Shown here: positions 18,231 to 27,211 of the stretch, in pieces
Numbering within the stretch: the stretch's first letter is position 1
Layout of the letters: every line of letters starts with the position of its first letter
From: Candidatus Saccharimonadota bacterium
GTDB taxonomy: Bacteria; Patescibacteriota; Saccharimonadia; Saccharimonadales; Saccharimonadaceae
Reading direction: 5' to 3'
Assembly: GCA_017515285.1 (NCBI GenBank)
Contig: JAFWGN010000011.1
Span: forward strand, 20,388-84,387
DNA length: 64,000 bases
Program-made: the position numbers and the translations under genes
Notes under the pieces: generated by a model
Told to the model about the DNA's origin: nothing
Seen by the model: the letters and a program-made list of their open reading frames with translations, nothing else
Databases searched by the model: none

Positions 18231-18800
18231 ATGCAAGACGAATCTTCCATCAACCGCAAGCCCCTCTCCATAAAAACCCTCCTCATCGCCGGCGGCGTTG
18301 GTTTTGTCGCCATCTTTATCGGCGTCGCGATTTTTCTTATCGCCACCGCCGAACCGGAACAAAACCTCGAAAACGAAGAACCCTCTCTCGAATACGCCGG
18401 TGAAAACTCTCGCCTTGCCGGAATTCAAGAACTATTAACCCTCGGCCTCACCACAGAACAATACACCACCCTCTACTCCGAACTCAATAAATACTTCGAC
18501 CGCACCGACCCCACCGCCACCTATTTTGAATACTTGCCAGAAAGCCTAACTTTCCAAAAATCCTCAATCGAAGTTTCCGGCCTCTCCGACGAAGAACTCG
18601 CCGCAATTCTAGCTTCTCTTGGCGAAAACGACGCCACCGCCGAACTTTTTGGCCCCGAAGGCACTCAAGCCAATTCTTCGAGCCACGACGAAAAGCTCCA
18701 ACTTCCCGTTGTCTCCTTCCGCCTCGCCTCAAACACAGGTAAGGAATATACAGTCAAATTTGACCGTTCTGCCACTCCTTTCAAAATCGAAGTCTTCTAA
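18231..18800 (+). CDS. Small single-span membrane protein of the secretion module
   Basis: A 189-residue protein starting 1 base after the hydrolase stop, without a clear ribosome site, so translational coupling is likely. The N terminus is cytoplasmic (NRKPLSIK), followed by one span (TLLIAGGVGFVAIFIGVAIFLIA) and an acidic external domain of about 140 residues ending in a predicted beta-rich segment. I do not recognise the family. Layout (short inner tail, one span, small external domain) is that of assembly factors such as VirB8-type proteins, but no sequence motif supports that name. Confidence 0.62.
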   Translation: MQDESSINRKPLSIKTLLIAGGVGFVAIFIGVAIFLIATAEPEQNLENEEPSLEYAGENSRLAGIQELLTLGLTTEQYTTLYSELNKYFDRTDPTATYFEYLPESLTFQKSSIEVSGLSDEELAAILASLGENDATAELFGPEGTQANSSSHDEKLQLPVVSFRLASNTGKEYTVKFDRSATPFKIEVF

Positions 18801-18853
18801 AAAATATTTCATTCCGCTTGTGGTTAAACTAAACTTAATATATAATATATATT

Positions 18854-19876
18854 ATGGAAAACTTATATAAGCTAAGCCACGCTACTTCGTCGAGAAAAGA
18901 TTTTATCGACACTACGGATTTTGAGCAAGACGAAATCCTCGATATAATCAAAACCGCGGTTGTCGTGCGCGACTATATTAAGTCGGGTGGGACTCTCGAC
19001 ACTTTATATCATAAAAACCTTGCCATGCTCTTCGAGCAAAAGTCCACGCGCACGCGCGTTAGCTTCGAAGTTGCCATGAGCCAACTCGGCGGACACGCTC
19101 TAAACCTTGCTCCGGGCGCAATTCAACTCGGTGCGCACGAAACCATCGAAGACACCGCGCAAGTCCTCGGTCGGATGTGCGATATGATTATGTCCCGCGT
19201 CGATCGCCACGAGTCAATTGAAGCCCTCGCGAAATTCGCCGAGGTTCCCGTCATCAACGGTATGTCCGACTATAACCACCCGACCCAAGAAATCGGCGAC
19301 ATTATTACCATTCTCGACAATCTCCCCCCGGAGAAGAAATGGAACGACGTCAAGGTTGTCTTCGTCGGCGACTGCACCCAAGTTTGCGCGAGTTTAATGA
19401 TGATTACGACAAAACTCGGCATGAACTTCGTCCACTACGGCCCGGACCATAAACTCCTCGAAGAAAAGTTCCGCACCATCGGCGGTAAGAACGTCGAAAA
19501 ATACGGCGGCTCCGTCGAGTTTACGAGTAATCGCGACTGCCTAAAGGGCGCCGATTTCGTCTATACCGACGTTTGGTATGGTCTCTACGACAAGGAGACC
19601 CCGAAGGAAGTCTACATGCAAGATTTCTACCCGACCTTCCAGGTCAACGACGATTTAATGAATGCTACGGAAAATCCAAACTGTAAATTCATGCACTGTC
19701 TCCCGGCGAATCGTAACGAAGAAGTGACCGATTCCGTCATGGACGGGGAAAACTCAATTTGCTTCGACCAAGCGGAAAACCGCTTGACCGCTCAGCGTGG
19801 CCTCGTGCTCTATTTTGGCAAAAAGGCGCAGGAAACGCTCGACTACATCAAACAACAAAAGGAGGGCAATAACTAA
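18854..19876 (+). CDS. ptcA: Putrescine carbamoyltransferase
   Basis: A 340-residue transcarbamylase. The carbamoyl phosphate loop STRTRVSFE lies near residue 64 and HPTQE near 142. The second-substrate region distinguishes it from ornithine carbamoyltransferase. It has DVWYGLYD (about 239) and HCLPANRNEEVTD (about 281) where the ornithine enzyme has an SMG loop and HCLPAFHD. LNLAPGAIQLGAHETIEDT also matches the putrescine enzyme of Enterococcus as I recall it. It converts carbamoylputrescine and phosphate to putrescine and carbamoyl phosphate. TATAAT (18841-18846) ends 7 bases before the ATG, so it is probably leaderless and the head of a three-gene operon. Confidence 0.88.
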   Translation: MENLYKLSHATSSRKDFIDTTDFEQDEILDIIKTAVVVRDYIKSGGTLDTLYHKNLAMLFEQKSTRTRVSFEVAMSQLGGHALNLAPGAIQLGAHETIEDTAQVLGRMCDMIMSRVDRHESIEALAKFAEVPVINGMSDYNHPTQEIGDIITILDNLPPEKKWNDVKVVFVGDCTQVCASLMMITTKLGMNFVHYGPDHKLLEEKFRTIGGKNVEKYGGSVEFTSNRDCLKGADFVYTDVWYGLYDKETPKEVYMQDFYPTFQVNDDLMNATENPNCKFMHCLPANRNEEVTDSVMDGENSICFDQAENRLTAQRGLVLYFGKKAQETLDYIKQQKEGNN

Positions 19877-19877
19877 A

Positions 19878-21332
19878 ATGCCAACTAAAAAACCAAAGTT
19901 CAGGCTGTTTTCCGCCGTACTCGCGACAGTCTGTATCGTTCTCGTGATCGACGCCGTCGCGCCGACCGCTGCCATCGGGAACTCTCAGTACGCGTGGTGG
20001 GTGATTATGATTCTCGGCTTCTTCATCCCTTACGCTTTAATATCCGCCGAGCTAGGTACCCAATATCCGTCCGAGGGCGGTATGTACACCTGGGTTAAAA
20101 AAGCCCTCGGAAAAAAATGGGCCGGCCGCGTCGCGTGGTTCTATTGGGTGAACTTCCCGCTTTGGATTGCTTCGCTCGCCGACCTCGCGACGACGCTTTT
20201 AATGACGATTCTCGGCATGGAACCGACCATCGTCACAGCGCTCGTGATTGAACTCGGCTATATCGCCCTCGTGACGATTTTGGGTCAACTTCGCATTTCT
20301 CAATCCGCCTGGGTCGCTAACCTCGGGGCCATCGTCAAGTTTATCACTCTCGCCGGTATTGGCGCGCTCGGGATTTACGTCTTCGCGACGCAAGGCTCCG
20401 CCAACCCCATCGAAAGTTGGCACGATTTCGTTCCGCTTCTCGCCGAAGGTGGCGGGATTGACTGGGCCGGGATTAGCTTTGTCTCGCTAATCATCTTCAA
20501 TATGCTCGGCTTTGAAGTTGTCGGCACTTTCATTGACGACATGGACAACCCAAAGAAACAAATCCCTCAAGCGATTATTCTTGGCGCGGTCTTAATCGCC
20601 TTATTCTATATTTTGCCGAGTTTCGGTATCGGCGTCGCTGTTCCGTTCGAAGAACTTGCGACCAACTCCGGCCTGCTCGACTCATACCAAATCCTGCTCG
20701 AAGCCGTCGGTCTCTCTGCGGGCGCTATTTCCGCAATTATCACCGTCGTTGCTTGCTTCTTCCTCTACACCTTAATCGCCAACATCTCCTCTTGGCAATT
20801 CGGTGTTTATTCCGTCACGGCTTATGCCGCCAAAGATGGTATCTTCCCGAAATCTTGGGCTAAGACCAACAAAAACGGCGTCGCGACCCGCGTCTCTCTC
20901 TGGACGAGCATTGTCGCTGCGGTTCTCTCCGTCGCCGGGATCATTCTCGCCTACGTCTTCCCCGAAGCCGAAGAACTTTCCAACATGTTCTGGGCGTTCT
21001 TCGACCTCTCCCTCTTCTGTCTCTTGATTGGCTATGTCCCGATGTTCTTCGCCTTTATGAAACTCCACAAGAAGGGAATCCAAGAAAAGAAAGGCTACTG
21101 GATCAAAGGTGGCGCTGGAAAAATTGCGCTCTTCGGCATCGTTCCCGTCATCATGCTTGCGATTTCTCTCTTCTTCACGCTCATTCCGGAGTTTAACCTC
21201 GAGGCGATTCTCGACAACAAAATTCTCATTGTCAGCTCTCTCGTCTGCGTCGTGATTGGCGAAGTCCTCGTCTTCCGCGCGGGAAAGAAAGATGAACAAA
21301 GAAAGGCTCTCCGCCGTGCGAATCGCAAATAG
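19878..21332 (+). CDS. aguD: APC-family amino acid/polyamine antiporter, probable agmatine/putrescine exchanger
   Basis: A 484-residue membrane protein with about twelve spans. It shows the APC superfamily pattern: an N-terminal block with ALISAELGTQYPSEGGMYTWVKKALG, and later NMLGFEVVGTFIDDMDNPKKQIPQA. The start at 19878 is 1 base after the ptcA stop and GGAGGG lies upstream; the longer in-frame opening would overlap ptcA and give a charged non-membrane extension. Between putrescine carbamoyltransferase and agmatine deiminase it almost certainly imports agmatine in exchange for putrescine, as AguD does in Enterococcus. Substrate is inferred from context. Confidence 0.85.
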   Translation: MPTKKPKFRLFSAVLATVCIVLVIDAVAPTAAIGNSQYAWWVIMILGFFIPYALISAELGTQYPSEGGMYTWVKKALGKKWAGRVAWFYWVNFPLWIASLADLATTLLMTILGMEPTIVTALVIELGYIALVTILGQLRISQSAWVANLGAIVKFITLAGIGALGIYVFATQGSANPIESWHDFVPLLAEGGGIDWAGISFVSLIIFNMLGFEVVGTFIDDMDNPKKQIPQAIILGAVLIALFYILPSFGIGVAVPFEELATNSGLLDSYQILLEAVGLSAGAISAIITVVACFFLYTLIANISSWQFGVYSVTAYAAKDGIFPKSWAKTNKNGVATRVSLWTSIVAAVLSVAGIILAYVFPEAEELSNMFWAFFDLSLFCLLIGYVPMFFAFMKLHKKGIQEKKGYWIKGGAGKIALFGIVPVIMLAISLFFTLIPEFNLEAILDNKILIVSSLVCVVIGEVLVFRAGKKDEQRKALRRANRK

Positions 21333-22413
21333 TACCCCGAAACAAGACGGCTTCTTTATGCCGTCCGAGCTTCGCGAACACGTCGCGACTTACTTACTTT
21401 GGCCTGAACGCCCCGACAACTGGCGGGGCGGGGCCAAGCCCGCGCAAAAAGCGTTCGTCGAAGTTATAAAAGCCATCGCGAAGCACGAACCCGTCGTTCT
21501 CGGCGTCAACGAGTCCCAATACCCGCACGTTCTTGGACTTAATCTTGAAAACGTCCACGTCGTCGAGATTTCCAATAACGACTCTTGGATTCGTGATACC
21601 GGCCCGACTTTCGTCATCAACGGCGAAGGCGAACTCCGCGCGGTTGATTGGAAGTTTAACGGCTACGGCGGTCTTTACAACGGGATTTACTTCCCGTGGG
21701 ACTTCGACGACCAAATCGCCGCCAAAGTCTGCGCCATCGAAGGCGTCGACCGCTACCGCACGGACGATTTTGTCCTCGAAGGCGGCTCGGTCCATTCTGA
21801 CGGCGAAGGCACTCTCCTCGTCACGGAAGAAACCTGTCTCGACAAGGGAAGAAACCCCGATTTGAGCAAGGAAGAAATCGAAAAATACCTGCTCGATTAT
21901 TGCGGCGCGGAAAAAGTCCTCTGGATTCCTTACGGGATTTATAAAGACGAAGACACGAACGGACATGTAGACAACGTCTGCCAATTCGTCGCCCCCGGCA
22001 AGGTCGTCCTCGCTTGGGAAGACAACGAGCGCGACCCGCAACACGAGCGCTCCAAAAAAGACCTCGAATACCTCGAATCCGTCACCGACGCGAAGGGTCG
22101 GAAACTTGAGATTATTAAAATCCACGTCCCGAACCCCATCACAATTACGAAGGAAGAATCCGAAGGCGTCGATGTCGTCGAAGGTACTTTCCCGCGCAAT
22201 GAAGGCGACCGTCTCCCGGCCAGTTACATCAACTATTACAACTGTAACGGCGCCGTGATTCTGCCCGTCTTCAACGACGAGCACGACCAAGCCGCCATCA
22301 ACATCCTTCAAGATTGTTTCCCGGACAAAAAGATTGAAACGGTCTATGCCCGCGAAATCTTGCTTGGCGGCGGTAACATTCACTGCATCACGCAACAAGT
22401 CCCCAAAGCGTAA
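21292..22413 (+). CDS. aguA: Agmatine deiminase
   Basis: A 373-residue pentein-fold enzyme hydrolysing agmatine to N-carbamoylputrescine and ammonia. Diagnostic segments are STPKQDGFFMPSE, WPERPDNWRGGAKPAQ, NDSWIRDTGPTFV, GGLYNG, and the C-terminal LLGGGNIHCITQQ with the nucleophilic Cys near residue 365. It overlaps the antiporter gene by 41 bases. ATG at 21292 is used here, but GTG at 21316 would begin closer to where homologues start, so the first eight residues are uncertain. It is the first enzyme of the pathway completed by ptcA and carbamate kinase. Net yield would be one ATP and two ammonia per agmatine, with acid tolerance as a possible benefit. Confidence 0.95.
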   Translation: MNKERLSAVRIANSTPKQDGFFMPSELREHVATYLLWPERPDNWRGGAKPAQKAFVEVIKAIAKHEPVVLGVNESQYPHVLGLNLENVHVVEISNNDSWIRDTGPTFVINGEGELRAVDWKFNGYGGLYNGIYFPWDFDDQIAAKVCAIEGVDRYRTDDFVLEGGSVHSDGEGTLLVTEETCLDKGRNPDLSKEEIEKYLLDYCGAEKVLWIPYGIYKDEDTNGHVDNVCQFVAPGKVVLAWEDNERDPQHERSKKDLEYLESVTDAKGRKLEIIKIHVPNPITITKEESEGVDVVEGTFPRNEGDRLPASYINYYNCNGAVILPVFNDEHDQAAINILQDCFPDKKIETVYAREILLGGGNIHCITQQVPKA

Positions 22414-22464
22414 CGAGGATTTTGCGAGCTATCGACCGCAAGCGAGCTATGCTATAATATGTTT

Positions 22465-23277
22465 ATGTATAAAAAAGGCGATACGTTAATCGAAGTTATG
22501 TTCGCGGTGGGGATTTTTGGCCTTGCCTCCGTCGGAACGATTTCTCTCATGAACCGTGGTCTCGCCACGTCCCAAACCAACCTTGAAGTCACCATGGCCC
22601 GCCAAGAAATCGACGCCCAAGCCGAGTCTCTTCGCTTTATCCACAACGCCTACCTCTCCGAATCCTCAAACAAGCCCGACGAAGATGGCGCCGTAATCGA
22701 CACTTACCGCGAACTCTGGCAAGAAATCGTAAGCCACGCTTACTCTCCGGACAATACCACCGGCGGCATCTTGAGCGAAGACGCGAACTTCTACACTCGC
22801 CAGGTTTCTCTTGGCAAAAGTTGCAACTCTATCTTCACAACCGTGGTCTCTAACGGCTCTTTCGGCGTCCCGAGTCGGTCGTTTATTATCAACCCGCGAA
22901 AACTAAACGAATCTAACCTAAAAGACGTCGTCGCCATGGCAATTAACGTCAACGGCAACGTCGTCAATCTCGCCACGACTTATCCGCGCCTGCTTTACGG
23001 CACCGACGGTCTTCTTTCCGACGCCTACTCCGAAGATAACCACCTCAAATTCGCCGACGCCGAAACCAACCTCACCTCCGCCGAAGGAATCTGGATCACC
23101 GCCGTAAAATCTTCCCAAGGCGTCAGATGTTCCAGCGAAGGAACCTGCCCGGACTACTACGATTTCCACATTCAAACCTGTTGGGACTCCGTCTCCGGCT
23201 CCGCCACGACCATTTCTTCCACGATTCGCCTCTTCAATCCGGACCAAATCAACCTCCAAAGAGGGGCAGCCCTCTAA
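22465..23277 (+). CDS. Type IV prepilin-like protein
   Basis: A 270-residue protein beginning MYKKGDTLIEVMFAVGIFGL, which is a prepilin leader: basic residues, Gly before the cleavage site, Glu at position 5 of the mature form, then a hydrophobic helix. The first mature residue is Asp instead of the usual Phe. The globular part is about 240 residues with four to five Cys. Two ATGs are possible; 22465 is chosen because TATAAT (22453-22458) ends 6 bases before it. A single gene, so probably a minor pilin or pseudopilin of a pilus encoded elsewhere. Confidence 0.82.
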   Translation: MYKKGDTLIEVMFAVGIFGLASVGTISLMNRGLATSQTNLEVTMARQEIDAQAESLRFIHNAYLSESSNKPDEDGAVIDTYRELWQEIVSHAYSPDNTTGGILSEDANFYTRQVSLGKSCNSIFTTVVSNGSFGVPSRSFIINPRKLNESNLKDVVAMAINVNGNVVNLATTYPRLLYGTDGLLSDAYSEDNHLKFADAETNLTSAEGIWITAVKSSQGVRCSSEGTCPDYYDFHIQTCWDSVSGSATTISSTIRLFNPDQINLQRGAAL

Positions 23278-23336
23278 TCTTGCCCCCGGGGCTTAATTCG
23301 TTTTCATAGTAACCTTTTTTATGCTATAATAAACTT

Positions 23337-24917
23337 ATGCTTAAATATGATGGACCAATTGTTTTAGTCGTGATGGACGGCGTCGGCATCGCCCCCGAAG
23401 GCAAGGGTAACGCCGTCAAACTTGCGCATACCGAGTTTTTAGATCGCGCTTCAAAAGAATATCTTAACATCCCCCTCTGCGCCTCCGGCGAAGCCGTTGG
23501 GATTTTGAAAGGCGACATGGGAAACAGTGAAGTCGGACACAACGCCCTCGGCTCTGGCCAGATCATCAAACAGGGAATCGCCGAAATCGAAGATTCTTTT
23601 TCCTCCGGGAAAATCTGGGACTCCGTAGCGTGGAATAAAATTATCGACAATGTCTTAAAAAACCGCTCCACTCTCCACTTCTCCGGCATCTTCTCCGACG
23701 GCAACGTCCACTCGAGCATCGTTCACCTCGAAAAAATGATTATCATGGCCAATGCCCGCGGGGTCGAGAAAATCCGGGTCCATCTCGTCTTCGACGGTCG
23801 CGACGTCCCGCCCCAGTCCGAGCCAAAATACATCAACCGCCTCGAGGCTTTTTTCGCACGCTTCCCGGGTCGCGATTATAAAATCGCCTCTGGCGCCGGC
23901 CGCATGGTCGCCGTCGCCGACCGCTACGAGTCCGACTGGTCCATGGTCGAAAAAGGTTGGCAAATGTTCCGTGGCTCGGCCGAAAACCAGTTCCGCTCCG
24001 CCGCCGAAGCCGTCAAATCTTTCCGTGAAACCGACCCTAAGGTCCAAGACCAATATCTCCCCTCCTTCGTCGTTGTTGACGAAAAGAACGAACCCGTCGG
24101 CCCCGTCAAAAAGGGCGACAGTTTCATTTACTACGATTTTCGCGCCGACCGCGCCATCGAAATCGCCCAAGCCTTCACCTACATCGACTTCCCCTACTTT
24201 AACCGCGGCGACTACTCCCCCGAAGACGTCGTTTTCGCCGGCATGACCGAATATAACTCCGACACGCACGTCCCCGCGCTCCAACTCGTCCCGCCCGTCG
24301 CAATCAAAAACCCGCTTAACGTTTTCCTCGGCCAAAACAATGTCTCTCAGCTCGCCGTCAGTGAGACCGTCAAATTCGGCCACATCACCTATTACTTCAA
24401 CGGCAACTCTTACGAAAAAGCCCCCGGCGAAGCACACCTCAAAATCGACTCCGACACTCTCCCCTTCAACACCCGCCCCTGGATGAAGTCCGCCGAAATC
24501 ACCGACGCAGTGTTAGAAAACCTCGACAAGTATCGGTTCGTGAGATTAAACTTCCCCGGCGGCGACATGGTCGGCCACTTCGCCGAAATCGAACCAACCA
24601 TCGCCGCGATGGAGGCTATCGACATCCAGCTTCAGCGTCTAGCAAAAAAGGTCGATGAGCTTCAGGGCATGATGCTCATCACCGCCGACCACGGCAACGC
24701 CGAAGAGCTCCTCGACCGCGATGGGAAACCAAAAACATCTCATACGACGAATTTAGTCCCCTGTATTTTCTACGACAACACCAACAATCGTGAAAAATAT
24801 ATCAAATATGATATGAAAGACGCCGGTCTTTCCAATGTCGCCGCGACGATAGCGACCCTTCTCGGCCTCGAAAACTTGCCGAAGTCTTGGCGAAACCCGC
24901 TGATTGTTGTAAAATAG
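23337..24917 (+). CDS. gpmI: 2,3-bisphosphoglycerate-independent phosphoglycerate mutase
   Basis: A 526-residue metalloenzyme of the alkaline phosphatase superfamily interconverting 3- and 2-phosphoglycerate. Motifs include VVMDGVGIAPEGKGNA at the N terminus, GNSEVGHNALGSG near residue 62 with the catalytic Ser, HLVFDGRDVPPQS, YYDFRADRA, and ITADHGNAEELLD near the C terminus. Length is normal. TATAAT (23325-23330) ends 6 bases before the ATG, so it is probably leaderless. galU follows after 28 bases and could be co-transcribed. Confidence 0.97.
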   Translation: MLKYDGPIVLVVMDGVGIAPEGKGNAVKLAHTEFLDRASKEYLNIPLCASGEAVGILKGDMGNSEVGHNALGSGQIIKQGIAEIEDSFSSGKIWDSVAWNKIIDNVLKNRSTLHFSGIFSDGNVHSSIVHLEKMIIMANARGVEKIRVHLVFDGRDVPPQSEPKYINRLEAFFARFPGRDYKIASGAGRMVAVADRYESDWSMVEKGWQMFRGSAENQFRSAAEAVKSFRETDPKVQDQYLPSFVVVDEKNEPVGPVKKGDSFIYYDFRADRAIEIAQAFTYIDFPYFNRGDYSPEDVVFAGMTEYNSDTHVPALQLVPPVAIKNPLNVFLGQNNVSQLAVSETVKFGHITYYFNGNSYEKAPGEAHLKIDSDTLPFNTRPWMKSAEITDAVLENLDKYRFVRLNFPGGDMVGHFAEIEPTIAAMEAIDIQLQRLAKKVDELQGMMLITADHGNAEELLDRDGKPKTSHTTNLVPCIFYDNTNNREKYIKYDMKDAGLSNVAATIATLLGLENLPKSWRNPLIVVK

Positions 24918-24945
24918 TCGCATAAATTAAACGGAGACTATTCCT

Positions 24946-25782
24946 ATGCCAATCACTAAAGCTATTATTCCTGTCGCGGGATGGGGCACCCGTCGTCTCC
25001 CGATTACCAAGATTATCGAAAAAAGTATGCTCCCCGTCGGCAACCGCCCGCTCGTCGACTATTCCGTTCAAGAGCTGATTAAAGCCGGCGTCAAAGACAT
25101 TTATATGGTCATTTCCAACGTCGAGCCGTGCCAAGTCCGCGAATTCTATAAAGATAACCTTGCGCTTAACCTATACCTTGAAGCTCGCGGCAAAACCGAC
25201 CGTCTTGAGCTCGCTAAAACTCTCCCCGATGACGTCAGAATCCACTACCTTTCCCAAGACCCCTCCGATAAATACGGCACCGCTGTCCCCGTCGCCATGG
25301 TCGCCGAAGAATATAATATTAACGAACCGGTTTTTGTCTTCTTTGGTGACGACTTTATCTGGAATCCGAACGGCGAGTCCGCCGCCGAGTCGCTCCTTAA
25401 ATCCGTCCAAAACCCCGACGAATCCGCCATCCTCGGCGTCGAAGTCGCGAAGGAGGACGTCGTTAAATACGGCATGATTGATGTAAAAGACGGCAAGCTC
25501 ACCAAAATTGTCGAAAAACCCGCCCTCGAAGAGGTCACGTCTAACATCGTCCATGTCAGTAAATATATCATGTCCCCGAAACTGATTCAGGAAATGGTTG
25601 AATACGTTAATTCACACGATTTCGGTCCGAAAGACCAAGAATACATGGCAACCGACCCGCTCGCAACCTTCGTCGAAAAAGGCGGCATTGTTCGTGTCGC
25701 TCCGACGACCGGCGAATATCTTGACGGCGGCTCTATCGAAGGCTGGGTCCACGCGAACAACGTTGTTTGTGGTGCAAAATAG
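24946..25782 (+). CDS. galU: UTP-glucose-1-phosphate uridylyltransferase
   Basis: A 278-residue nucleotidyltransferase making UDP-glucose for glycan synthesis. The N terminus KAIIPVAGWGTRRLPITK and EKSMLPVGNRPL form the nucleotide loop, with Trp in place of the more common Leu in GLGTR. FVFFGDDFIW, IVEKP and EYLDGGSIEGWV are other family blocks. A GGAGA ribosome site precedes the ATG. It sits directly behind gpmI, and the intergenic stretch has only a weak TAAAAT box, so both may share a transcript. It could be a related sugar-nucleotide enzyme, but the fit to GalU is good. Confidence 0.93.
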   Translation: MPITKAIIPVAGWGTRRLPITKIIEKSMLPVGNRPLVDYSVQELIKAGVKDIYMVISNVEPCQVREFYKDNLALNLYLEARGKTDRLELAKTLPDDVRIHYLSQDPSDKYGTAVPVAMVAEEYNINEPVFVFFGDDFIWNPNGESAAESLLKSVQNPDESAILGVEVAKEDVVKYGMIDVKDGKLTKIVEKPALEEVTSNIVHVSKYIMSPKLIQEMVEYVNSHDFGPKDQEYMATDPLATFVEKGGIVRVAPTTGEYLDGGSIEGWVHANNVVCGAK

Positions 25783-25858
25783 CAAAATAACAGGGGCGAG
25801 TCAGTTAATTTGAGCGCGTGTGAAAAATGCGACAATTTAGCGAGAAAATGGAGGTAAA

Positions 25859-27211
25859 ATGGTTAAAACAAAATCCGAATATACCTGTACTGAATGTGGC
25901 ATGACCTTCGCCAAATGGGCGGGTCGTTGCACGAACTGCGGAAACTGGAACACCCTCGTCGAGACCATCGCCTCGGAGTCCCAAGAAGGGAAGAATGCCC
26001 TCTCGAAAGGCGCCGTCTCTGGCAAAAAACTCGACTATGTCAATATTAAGAGCATCGTCCCCTCCGACGCCAAAGAGCGCCTCAAGACTCCGTTCAAGGA
26101 CCTTGACACCGTCCTTGGTGGCGGCATCCTCAAGGGTTCCGTGACGCTTTTAACTGGGCAACCAGGCATCGGCAAATCCACTCTCCTCATGCAAATCTGC
26201 GCCCATATCGCAAAAACTAACAACGTTCTCTATATCTCCGGCGAGGAATCCGCCGGTCAGGTCAAGCTCCGCGCCGTCCGCCTCGGCGCCGAGTCCGACA
26301 AATTAAACTTCGCTTCATCGACTTCCGGCAACGACATCGCCAAAACGATCGAAAGCGCCGAGTTCGACTTCGTCGTCGTCGATTCAATTCAAACCCTCTC
26401 CCTCGCGGAAATCTCCTCTGCTCCCGGCTCCGTCTCCCAAGTCACCAACTGTGGCAACCTCATCATCCGCGCCGCCAAGGCGACCGACACTGCCGTCGTC
26501 ATCGTCGGCCACGTTACCAAAGAGGGAACTCTCGCCGGCCCGAAAGTTCTCGAACATCTTGTCGATGTTGTCGTCAACTTCGAGGGCGACCGCTACGGCG
26601 GGTTCAAGACCGTCCGCGCCATCAAAAACCGCTTCGGTTCGACGTCAGAAGCCGCGATTTTTGAGATGGCAAACGCCGGTCTTAAAGAGGTCGAAAACCC
26701 CTCTGCCGCTCTCCTCGCCGAACGTCAAAACACCGACGGCTCGATTATCCTCGCGACCCTTGAGGGGACGCGCCCGATTCTCGTCGAGATTCAGGCGCTC
26801 GCCAGCAAAACCACCTTTGGCTACCCCAACCGCACCGCTTCCGGCTTTGATTTGAACCGGTTAAAACTCCTCATCGCCGTCCTCGAACGTCGGACAAAAC
26901 TGAAACTAGGAGAATACGACATTTTTGTCAACGTCGTTGGCGGCATGAAACTCAATGACTCCGGCGCCGACCTCGCCGTCTGTCTCGCCATCGCCTCCGC
27001 CGTCGCCGGAAGAAAACTCGACGAAAATTATGTCGTCTTCGGCGAAGTCGGCCTTGGCGGAGAAATCCGCTCTGCTTTCCGCCCCGACCAACGTATCGCC
27101 GAGGCGAAGAAACTCGGCTTCACCCGCGCCATCGCCCCTGCGACGATAAAAGACAAATTCGTCATTCCTGTCAAGGACCTCCGCCAAACCTTAATCGCCC
27201 ACGTCAAATGA
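25859..27211 (+). CDS. radA: DNA repair protein RadA
   Basis: A 450-residue RecA-like ATPase that drives branch migration in recombinational repair. It has an N-terminal C4 zinc finger (CTECGMTFAKWAGRCTNCG, residues about 9-28), Walker A GQPGIGKST near residue 97, the RadA-specific KNRFGS near 258, and a Lon-protease-like C-terminal domain. A strong GGAGG site sits 5 bases before the ATG. Its stop overlaps the ruvC start as ATGA, so the two are translationally coupled. The 76-base gap from galU holds no clear promoter. Confidence 0.97.
   Translation: MVKTKSEYTCTECGMTFAKWAGRCTNCGNWNTLVETIASESQEGKNALSKGAVSGKKLDYVNIKSIVPSDAKERLKTPFKDLDTVLGGGILKGSVTLLTGQPGIGKSTLLMQICAHIAKTNNVLYISGEESAGQVKLRAVRLGAESDKLNFASSTSGNDIAKTIESAEFDFVVVDSIQTLSLAEISSAPGSVSQVTNCGNLIIRAAKATDTAVVIVGHVTKEGTLAGPKVLEHLVDVVVNFEGDRYGGFKTVRAIKNRFGSTSEAAIFEMANAGLKEVENPSAALLAERQNTDGSIILATLEGTRPILVEIQALASKTTFGYPNRTASGFDLNRLKLLIAVLERRTKLKLGEYDIFVNVVGGMKLNDSGADLAVCLAIASAVAGRKLDENYVVFGEVGLGGEIRSAFRPDQRIAEAKKLGFTRAIAPATIKDKFVIPVKDLRQTLIAHVK

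Noticed and set aside
18854..19876. Ornithine carbamoyltransferase (ArgF/ArcB)
   Set aside because: The second-substrate signatures (DVWYGLYD and HCLPANRNEEVTD) and the neighbouring agmatine deiminase fit the putrescine enzyme better.
27208..27211. UGA recoded as Gly, as in some CPR lineages
   Set aside because: radA ends in UGA exactly at the ruvC start, and the genes ending at 217 and 61888 also use UGA at the expected family length or operon end.
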